Source: CAJBIL01 sp049295655
Lineage (GTDB): Bacteria; Pseudomonadota; Gammaproteobacteria; Burkholderiales; Rhodocyclaceae
DNA length: 5,617 bases
Assembly (NCBI GenBank): GCA_049295655.1
Contig: JBAQRB010000144.1
Coordinates: forward strand, 1-5,617
Direction: 5' to 3'
The translations under genes were made by a program, and so were the position numbers. The notes beneath the pieces were generated by a model. The model saw only the letters and a list, made by a program, of their open reading frames with translations, did no database searches and was not told where the DNA came from. Positions 1 to 3,688 of this stretch are shown here, piece after piece (position 1 is the stretch's first letter; every line of letters begins with the position of its first letter).

Positions 1-1
1 T

Positions 2-46
2 GACCTGTTTGCCCATTGGGCGCTGGCGTCACCGGTTGGACGATAG
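2..46 (+). CDS. Group II intron reverse transcriptase/maturase, C-terminal tail (partial)
   Basis: These are the last 14 codons of the intron-encoded protein, which carries reverse transcriptase and maturase activities needed for splicing and retrohoming. The frame reads DLFAHWALASPVGR and stops at TAG 44-46, immediately before domain V. The LFAHW motif is typical of the end of these proteins. The tail after it is odd: in the +1 frame the DNA reads GWTIGAG and stops at TGA 55-57 inside domain V, which closely matches the GWxIGAV-stop ending common in bacterial intron proteins. Adding one G after the ctg codon at 23-25 would join the two frames into LFAHWALGVTGWTIGAG. The gene is therefore probably frameshifted in its last few codons, by mutation or sequencing error. 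Everything upstream is outside the window. Confidence 0.6.
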   Translation, partial: DLFAHWALASPVGR

Positions 47-80
47 GAGCCGGATGAATCGAGAGATTCACGTCCGGTTC
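47..80 (+). ncRNA. Group II intron domain V (catalytic hairpin)
   Basis: Domain V is the metal-binding catalytic heart of the ribozyme. The 34 nt fold exactly as expected. An outer 8-bp stem joins 47-54 (GAGCCGGA) to 73-80 (TCCGGTTC) with one G-U pair. The inner 6-bp stem is 55-60 (TGAATC) with 65-70 (GATTCA). A GAGA tetraloop of the GNRA class caps it at 61-64, and the two-nucleotide bulge CG lies at 71-72 on the 3' side. The catalytic triad AGC is at 48-50. No defect is visible, so the RNA core element looks intact. Confidence 0.93.
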
Positions 81-120
81 TGGGAGAGCGCAGGGGCGAG
101 ATTCCCCTGTCCCACTCGAC
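81..120 (+). ncRNA. Group II intron domain VI with presumed branch-point adenosine
   Basis: Domain VI presents the bulged adenosine that attacks the 5' splice site to form the lariat. The distal stem pairs CAGGGG at 91-96 with CCCCTG at 104-109 around a 7-nt loop. The basal strands are 81-90 and 110-117. A114, seventh from the proposed 3' end counted inclusively, fits the branch-point position. The basal pairing is imperfect by eye and more than one register is possible, so the outer stem is less certain than the distal hairpin. Confidence 0.7.
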
Positions 121-122
121 TC

Positions 123-155
123 CGGGTTTGACTCCTTCGGGGCGGTAACCACCCG
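123..155. other. Stem-loop in the intron 3' exon
   Basis: Just after the intron, CGGGT (123-127) can pair with ACCCG (151-155). An inner small hairpin, CTCC (132-135) with GGGG (139-142), is also possible. An alternative pairing is GGTT (125-128) with AACC (147-150). The element lies between the convergent intron and the small gene, but it has no U-run on either strand, so it is not a standard intrinsic terminator. It could slow transcription or protect the 3' end of the small gene's mRNA; that is inference. Confidence 0.4.
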
Positions 156-170
156 ACGTTTGCATCTAAC

Positions 171-404
171 CTAATCTTTCGGTTTTTCAATCAACGCGAA
201 AACTCCGGATAGAACCAAACCGGCAATCAGTACAACCAAGGTCACATTGCCACCGAGCAAAGCCTTGTATTCGGCGCCTCCGACCAGCCAAGAAACCACG
301 AACGCCAGCAAAGCGATGGAGAAACAAGTAAAAACGCCTCCGGCCGCCACAAACAGATTCGGTTTCTTGGGCACATGCAAGTCGTTCAAATGAAATGAAA
401 ACAT
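171..404 (-). CDS. Small two-helix membrane protein, unknown function
   Basis: I do not recognise this family. The start is taken at ATG 404-402, giving 77 residues, because a strong Shine-Dalgarno (AAAGGAG, 411-417) sits 6 nt upstream. The ATG at 410-408 abuts that site directly and is a poor start. A polar N-terminus of about 15 residues is followed by two hydrophobic segments, at about residues 17-42 (from NLFVAAGG) and about 52-71 (GNVTLVVLIAGLV), separated by a short loop with AEYK. The C-terminus is charged (EKPKD). The likely topology is an inner-membrane hairpin. GC content is about 48% by hand count, well below the operon, with many AT-rich codons (aaa, ttt, gat), which suggests acquisition by transfer. 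It has its own candidate promoter and is convergent with the group II intron. A real gene is well supported by the RBS and hydrophobic pattern; its role is unknown. Confidence 0.7.
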   Translation of the reverse strand: MFSFHLNDLHVPKKPNLFVAAGGVFTCFSIALLAFVVSWLVGGAEYKALLGGNVTLVVLIAGLVLSGVFALIEKPKD

Positions 405-410
405 AGCCAT

Positions 411-417
411 CTCCTTT
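411..417 (-). promoter_or_regulatory. Ribosome binding site of the small membrane protein gene
   Basis: The minus strand reads AAAGGAG here, close to the 16S anti-Shine-Dalgarno complement. The spacing is 6 nt to the ATG at 404 but 0 nt to the ATG at 410, so it decides the start in favour of the internal methionine. Confidence 0.75.
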
Positions 418-434
418 CAGAACCCCTTGCATTC

Positions 435-462
435 AAACTAGTCTGCGCCGGTGAGAAGTCAA
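435..462 (-). promoter_or_regulatory. Candidate sigma-70 promoter for the small membrane protein gene
   Basis: On the minus strand, TTGACT (462-457) matches the -35 consensus at 5 of 6 positions. TAGTTT (440-435) matches the -10 at 3 of 6 with a 16-nt spacer. Transcription would start near 428 and leave a leader of roughly 24 nt containing the Shine-Dalgarno site. The -10 is weak, so this is a suggestion based on position and the good -35. Confidence 0.4.
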
Positions 463-578
463 CGTCACGCACCGACGCCGGCAATTTCCCTGCAAGCCAA
501 TGTTGATGCCAGCATTTGTTTCTGTGGTAAATACGCCACTCTCCACGCATCGCCTGACGTAGACCGCCTATCCATGCT

Positions 579-601
579 CCCCGGAGGAAGTACCCTTGGG
601 G
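579..601. other. GC-rich intergenic stem-loop downstream of the operon
   Basis: CCCC (579-582) pairs with GGGG (598-601). GAGG (584-587) pairs with CCTT (594-597), including one G-U pair and with G583 bulged; the loop is AAGTAC (588-593). It lies 26 bases beyond the stop codon of the last operon gene. No U-run follows on the minus strand, so it is not a clear intrinsic terminator, but it may block 3' exonucleases or mark the transcript end. Its minus-strand core (ACTTCCTCCGGGG) resembles ACTCCTTCGGGG in the intron 3' exon. Confidence 0.4.
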
Positions 602-604
602 TGC

Positions 605-616
605 GGCCTGCAGGCC
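605..616. repeat. Perfect 12-bp palindrome
   Basis: GGCCTGCAGGCC is a perfect inverted repeat 10 bases past the stop codon of the FmdE-like gene. As RNA it could form only a 4-bp stem with a 4-nt loop. It may be part of an end-of-operon structure together with the stem-loop at 579-601, or chance in GC-rich DNA. Confidence 0.4.
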
Positions 617-626
617 ATCCCGGCTT

Positions 627-1232
627 TCAGCGGCTCAAGCGCACCGTCTGCGGGTCGTCGAAGTGGTCGACGAGAATCCGCCGCACGCGGTCCTGCCAGA
701 GCGTGGCGAAGACTTCGGCGCTCACCGCGTCGTGCTTGCCACTGAGCAGTTGCTGGAGCAGCGGCCCCATGCGCGGGTCGGGCGGGATGTGGGCGAGGTG
801 CAGCGCGGCGTTGACGCTGTCGCCGTTGTCGAGGCGCGTGAAGCACACTTCGCCGGGCAGTTCGGTTTCGAAGCGCATCAGGTCGCGGCGCGAGAAGTTG
901 CCGGCCAGCCCCTTGAAGCCGCCGACGCCGGCTGCGCCGGTGAGCAGGCCGATGACGCTGGCGGTGACGCCGACGACGCCGCTGCCCTGCGCTTCGCTGA
1001 AGTCGACGCGGATTTCGCCGCGCTCGGGGATCTGGTCGCCGTACAGCGCGGCGAGCGCGCGGCAGGTCATCAGGTAGGCGCCGGCGACCGTCGGGCATGA
1101 GTGGCCGGCGAGTTTGACGGCGTCGGCGTAGTGGTATTCGATCAGGCCGCCGTCGGCGGCGCCGAGAAATTCGGCGAGACGGTCGCGAACGACGAGCGTC
1201 GGGACTTCGGAGAAAAAGGACGGGAAGGCCAT
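627..1232 (-). CDS. FmdE-like domain protein
   Basis: This is a soluble protein of 201 residues with no signal peptide or membrane helix. Residues 41-53 contain GHSCPTVAGAY, which resembles the HGHxCPG motif of the FmdE family (named after a subunit encoded in formylmethanofuran dehydrogenase operons). H44 and C46 are candidate metal ligands. The motif is followed by a helix and by a Gly/Ala-rich stretch (residues 83-112) that includes FKGLAGNFSRRD. Family members outside methanogens have no settled function, so no reaction is assigned. The ATG at 1232 lies 4 bases after the gloA stop with no clear Shine-Dalgarno, so translation is probably coupled to gloA. It is the last gene of the operon. 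The family call rests on the motif and overall appearance by eye; that it is a real gene is much surer than its name. Confidence 0.7.
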   Translation of the reverse strand: MAFPSFFSEVPTLVVRDRLAEFLGAADGGLIEYHYADAVKLAGHSCPTVAGAYLMTCRALAALYGDQIPERGEIRVDFSEAQGSGVVGVTASVIGLLTGAAGVGGFKGLAGNFSRRDLMRFETELPGEVCFTRLDNGDSVNAALHLAHIPPDPRMGPLLQQLLSGKHDAVSAEVFATLWQDRVRRILVDHFDDPQTVRLSR

Positions 1233-1236
1233 CGGA

Positions 1237-1626
1237 TCAGCCCGCTTTCTTCTGGATCAGTTCGATCTTGTAGCCGTCGGGGTCTTCGACGAAGGCGATC
1301 ACCGTCGTGCCGTGCTGCATCGGCCCGGCCTCGCGAACGACCTTGCCGCCGAGCGCCTTGATTCCGGCGCAGGCGACGTAGGCGTCGTCGACTTCGAGCG
1401 CGATGTGGCCGAAGCCGTTGCCGAGTTCGTAGGCGGGCGTATCCCAGTTGTGCGTCAGTTCGAGCACGGCGTTGTTCTGTTCCGCGCCGTAGCCGACGAA
1501 GGCCAGCGTGAAGCGGCCGTCGGGGTAGTCGTGGCGGCGCAGCTCGTGCATGCCGAGCACGCCGGTGTAGAAGGCCAGCGAGCGGTCGAGGTCGCCAACG
1601 CGCAGCATCGTATGCAGAATTCTCAT
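1237..1626 (-). CDS. gloA: Lactoylglutathione lyase (glyoxalase I)
   Basis: GloA isomerises the hemithioacetal of methylglyoxal and glutathione to S-lactoylglutathione, the first step of cytoplasmic methylglyoxal detoxification. The 129-residue protein aligns by eye with E. coli GloA along its whole length: MRILHTMLRVGDLDRS at the start, LAFVGYG at 41-47, GFGHIALEVD at 71-80 and FVEDPDGYKIEL at 112-123. All four metal ligands are present (H5, E56, H74, E122). The short form without long insertions fits the Ni/Co-dependent bacterial class. The start at 1626 is fixed by homology and by AAGGA (1634-1638) 7 nt upstream; the frame stays open further but would read through the preceding gene. It lies between the YgjP-type gene (10-base gap) and the FmdE-like gene (4-base gap). 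Confidence 0.96.
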   Translation of the reverse strand: MRILHTMLRVGDLDRSLAFYTGVLGMHELRRHDYPDGRFTLAFVGYGAEQNNAVLELTHNWDTPAYELGNGFGHIALEVDDAYVACAGIKALGGKVVREAGPMQHGTTVIAFVEDPDGYKIELIQKKAG

Positions 1627-1633
1627 CGGGATT

Positions 1634-1638
1634 TCCTT
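1634..1638 (-). promoter_or_regulatory. Ribosome binding site of gloA
   Basis: AAGGA on the minus strand is spaced 7 nt from the gloA ATG and overlaps the TAA stop (1639-1637) of the preceding gene. This suggests reinitiation by ribosomes finishing the upstream gene. It is one of few recognisable Shine-Dalgarno sites in this operon. Confidence 0.65.
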
Positions 1639-2425
1639 ACTTGTTTGTTGACCAGTGCGGGCAGCGGGCGGCGAGCGTCTTGAGCTCGCTGCGCGCCGTC
1701 CGGTAGTCGGGGTAAAGCTCGCCAACGACAGACCAGAAGCGCGGGCTGTGGTTCATCTCGCGCAGGTGCGCGAGCTCGTGCGCGACGACGTAGTCGATCA
1801 CCGGGAGCGGGAAGTGGATCAGCCGCCAGTTCAGGCGGATGCCGCTCTTCAGGCTGCAGCTGCCCCAGCGCGTGCGCGCGGCCGACAGCGCGAGCGGCGG
1901 CAGCGTGACGCCGAGCAGCGCCGCGTAATGCGCGAGGCGTTCGCCGAACAGCTCGCGCGCCCGTTCGCGCAGCGCCTTTTCGAGCACGCGGCCGGCGTCG
2001 TCGGGGCTGCGCAGGCACAGGGTAAGCGTCGGCGCAGTGTGCCCGCTGGCCTGCCCGCCCCAGACGCTGCGGTTGGCACCGAGCGCCATGCGGATTTGAA
2101 GCTCGCCGCCGAGCATCGCCAGCCGGGCACCATCGACGATGTGCAGCAGTTCGGGGCGCGGCCGGCTGCGCCATTCGTCGAGTTTTTGCACCACCCACTC
2201 GCCGTGCCGCAGGATCAGCGACTCGACGTCGCGCAGCGACGAGCGGTGCGGTGCGCCGACGCGCAGGCCGCGATGGTCGATCGACAGGCCGATGGTGCGC
2301 CGCTTGGCGCGGCGCAGGAGATAGGGGACGACGTGTTCGCCGAGCGTGATGTTGCGCGGCGTTTCTTCGGACACCGGCTTTGCCGGCTTGACGGCGGAGC
2401 GCAACAGCTCAGGCAGCCACGCCAT
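1637..2425 (-). CDS. YgjP/DUF45-family zinc metallohydrolase
   Basis: This 262-residue protein has the signature of the YgjP-like family (formerly DUF45, related to M48 metallopeptidases). It shows RTRWGSCS at 184-191, IRLNWRLIHFP at 196-206 and the zinc site HELAH at 216-220 with catalytic E217. The third ligand is H226 in MNHSPRFW. The N-terminal half carries the family's beta-rich region (IGLSIDHRGLRVGAP, 45-59) and a long helical stretch near 140-170. There is no signal peptide, so it should be cytoplasmic. The physiological substrate of the family is unclear, and peptidase activity is assumed from the motif only. The start at 2425 overlaps the end of the acyltransferase gene by 17 bases and lacks an obvious Shine-Dalgarno, indicating translational coupling. 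Length and motifs look intact. Confidence 0.88.
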   Translation of the reverse strand: MAWLPELLRSAVKPAKPVSEETPRNITLGEHVVPYLLRRAKRRTIGLSIDHRGLRVGAPHRSSLRDVESLILRHGEWVVQKLDEWRSRPRPELLHIVDGARLAMLGGELQIRMALGANRSVWGGQASGHTAPTLTLCLRSPDDAGRVLEKALRERARELFGERLAHYAALLGVTLPPLALSAARTRWGSCSLKSGIRLNWRLIHFPLPVIDYVVAHELAHLREMNHSPRFWSVVGELYPDYRTARSELKTLAARCPHWSTNK

Positions 2426-3155
2426 CGGGACGATCCGGATAGCGGTGCGGCGAGAGGCGGCGCATTTCGGCGTCGATCCACGCTTCGACGAGGTGGTTGA
2501 TTTCCGCTTCGGACTTGCCGGCCGGGGCGATCGCCGGGCCGATGCTGACGGTGATCAGGCCGGGCGACTTGAGAAACGAGTTCTTGCCCCACACTTCGCC
2601 GGCGTCGTGCGCCACCGGCACCACCTGGCGGCCGGTCTGCACCGCGAGATGCACGCCGCCGGGCTTGAAGCGGCGCTTCTGGCCGGGAGCGACGCGCGTT
2701 CCCTCGGGAAAGATGACGACCCAGAAGCCGGCGTCGAGACGGTCGCGGCCCTGGTCGACGACCTGCCTGAGCGCGCCCTTGCCGGCCTCGCGGTCGATCG
2801 AGATCATCTTCATCGCGGCCAGGCCCCAGCCGAAAAAGGGCAGCGCGAGCAGCGACTTCTTGAGAACGAAGACGAGCGGCGGGAAGATTTCCTGCAGGCC
2901 GACCGTCTCCCACGCCGACTGGTGCTTGGCAAGAATCACCGACGGTTCGGCCGGGATGTTCTCGCGGCCGAGCACCCGATAGCGGATGCCGAGCACCGAA
3001 CTGCACAGTGCCATGAAGCCGCTGCGCCAGGTGGCGATGATCGCGTAACGCGTGCGCATCGGGAAAACCATCGCCAGCGAAACGAGGATGCCGAAGGGAA
3101 TGGTCAGCAGCGTGGCGAGCAGCAGGAAGAGGGCGGAGCGGATCAGCGTCATCAT
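2409..3155 (-). CDS. plsC: PlsC-family 1-acyl-sn-glycerol-3-phosphate acyltransferase
   Basis: PlsC-type enzymes move an acyl chain onto lysophosphatidic acid to make phosphatidic acid at the inner membrane, a step in phospholipid synthesis. The 248-residue protein begins with a hydrophobic segment (about residues 5-31) that should anchor it. Acyltransferase motif I is HQSAWE at 78-83, with Glu where the classical HX4D motif has Asp. FPEGTR at 149-154 is the acceptor-binding motif, and IDRE at 120-123 is probably the intermediate motif. The start at 3155 forms an ATGA overlap with the gmhB stop; a second ATG follows directly at 3152. The frame remains open upstream to 3401, but that part overlaps gmhB and is not protein-like. 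Other members of the superfamily acylate lyso-ornithine lipids or other lysophospholipids, so the precise acceptor is not proven. Confidence 0.88.
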   Translation of the reverse strand: MMTLIRSALFLLLATLLTIPFGILVSLAMVFPMRTRYAIIATWRSGFMALCSSVLGIRYRVLGRENIPAEPSVILAKHQSAWETVGLQEIFPPLVFVLKKSLLALPFFGWGLAAMKMISIDREAGKGALRQVVDQGRDRLDAGFWVVIFPEGTRVAPGQKRRFKPGGVHLAVQTGRQVVPVAHDAGEVWGKNSFLKSPGLITVSIGPAIAPAGKSEAEINHLVEAWIDAEMRRLSPHRYPDRPDGVAA

Positions 3156-3688
3156 GCGGCGAGCAGGTGATTGACCGCACTGGCGAGGTCCGGAAAGGTC
3201 AGCGTGCCTTCCGGCAGGCCGCCGTCGGCCTGCGTCTTCTCGCCCTTGCCGGTGAGCACCAGCAGCGGCTGGCAGCCGACCGCCGCAGCAGCCTGCAGGT
3301 CGCGCAGCGAATCGCCGATCGCCGGCGTGCCGGCCAGGTCGGTGTTGAAGCAGGCGCCGATGCGCTCGAACATGCCGGGTTTCGGCTTGCGGCAGTCGCA
3401 CTTCGAATCGGCGGCATGCGGGCAGTAGAAGATCGCGTCGATTCGCCCGCCGACACCCTGCACGGCGCGGTGCATCTTGCCGTGGATGGCGTTCAGCGCG
3501 TCCATGTCAAAGAGACCGCGGCCGACGCCGGACTGGTTGGTCGCGACGACGACGCGATAGCCGGCCTGATTGAGCCGGGCGATCGCTTCGAGGCTGCCGG
3601 GAATCGGCTTCCATTCGGCCGGCGACTTGATGAACTGCGCCGAGTCGTGGTTGATCACGCCGTCGCGGTCGAGGATGACGAGTTTCAT
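3152..3688 (-). CDS. gmhB: D-glycero-beta-D-manno-heptose-1,7-bisphosphate 7-phosphatase
   Basis: GmhB removes the 7-phosphate from heptose 1,7-bisphosphate on the route to ADP-heptose, the precursor of the LPS inner core. The 178-residue HAD phosphatase has every expected motif. DRD at 7-9 supplies nucleophile D7 and acid/base D9, and ATNQSGVGRG at 49-58 supplies motif II T50. The zinc-binding set is C89, H91, C97 and C99. The CRKPKPG loop is at 99-105, and GDS at 125-127 with D130 forms motif IV. The zinc cluster and small size separate it from histidinol phosphatase and other HAD enzymes. Its ATG overlaps the glyS stop as ATGA (3688-3685), and its own stop overlaps the next start in the same way. 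Both joints imply translational coupling. The pairing with glyS is common in betaproteobacteria. Confidence 0.95.
   Translation of the reverse strand: MKLVILDRDGVINHDSAQFIKSPAEWKPIPGSLEAIARLNQAGYRVVVATNQSGVGRGLFDMDALNAIHGKMHRAVQGVGGRIDAIFYCPHAADSKCDCRKPKPGMFERIGACFNTDLAGTPAIGDSLRDLQAAAAVGCQPLLVLTGKGEKTQADGGLPEGTLTFPDLASAVNHLLAA

Larger units (their letters stand above)
1..120 (+). mobile_element. Group II intron, 3' end (partial)
   Basis: This is the 3' portion of a self-splicing, mobile group II intron; the ribozyme core, 5' end and most of the reverse transcriptase gene lie left of the window. In order it holds the last codons of the intron-encoded protein, a canonical 34-nt domain V at 47-80 and a domain VI hairpin at about 81-120. 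The 3' boundary is placed at 120 because the final bases ACTCGAC (114-120) resemble the ACTCKAY-type ends common in bacterial introns, with the presumed branch-point A at 114. The flanking 3' exon would begin at 121. The intron is on the plus strand, opposite to every other gene in the window, and converges on the small gene at 171-404. Domain V identity is seen directly; the exact splice site is inferred. Confidence 0.88.

Noticed and set aside
164..170. ATCTAAC (GTTAGAT on the minus strand), which fits the core site of an integron attC next to a small low-GC gene
   Set aside because: No partner core site or paired inner boxes at attC distance could be found on the proper side, and the minus-strand GTTAGAT is in the wrong position relative to the gene's stop. 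A 7-base match alone is chance.
187..432. Alternative minus-strand open frame overlapping the small membrane gene
   Set aside because: It lacks a ribosome binding site, has an Arg-rich mixed composition, and the other frame has the RBS and the membrane-segment pattern.
525..540. GTGG/CCAC inverted repeat around TAAATACG as a possible operator
   Set aside because: Only 4 bp pair, around an 8-nt centre, about 65 bases upstream of the candidate -35. That is too weak to support a regulatory call.
560..626. Intrinsic terminator for the operon
   Set aside because: A palindrome and a stem-loop are present, but no U-run follows either of them on the minus strand.
451..1077. Long plus-strand open frame from a GTG at 451
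   Set aside because: It is Ser/Arg/Pro-rich and mostly opposite the FmdE-like gene, has no recognisable domain, and arises from high-GC codon structure on the other strand.
1627..1725. N-terminal extension of gloA to an upstream start at 1725
   Set aside because: E. coli GloA homology begins exactly at MRILHTM, a Shine-Dalgarno lies 7 nt before 1626, and the extension overlaps the coding region of the metallohydrolase.
3156..3401. N-terminal extension of the acyltransferase to 3401
   Set aside because: It lies antiparallel to no gene but inside gmhB in another frame, is Arg/Gly/Ala-rich like a GC-rich shadow frame, and the ATGA overlap at 3155 gives the normal family length.
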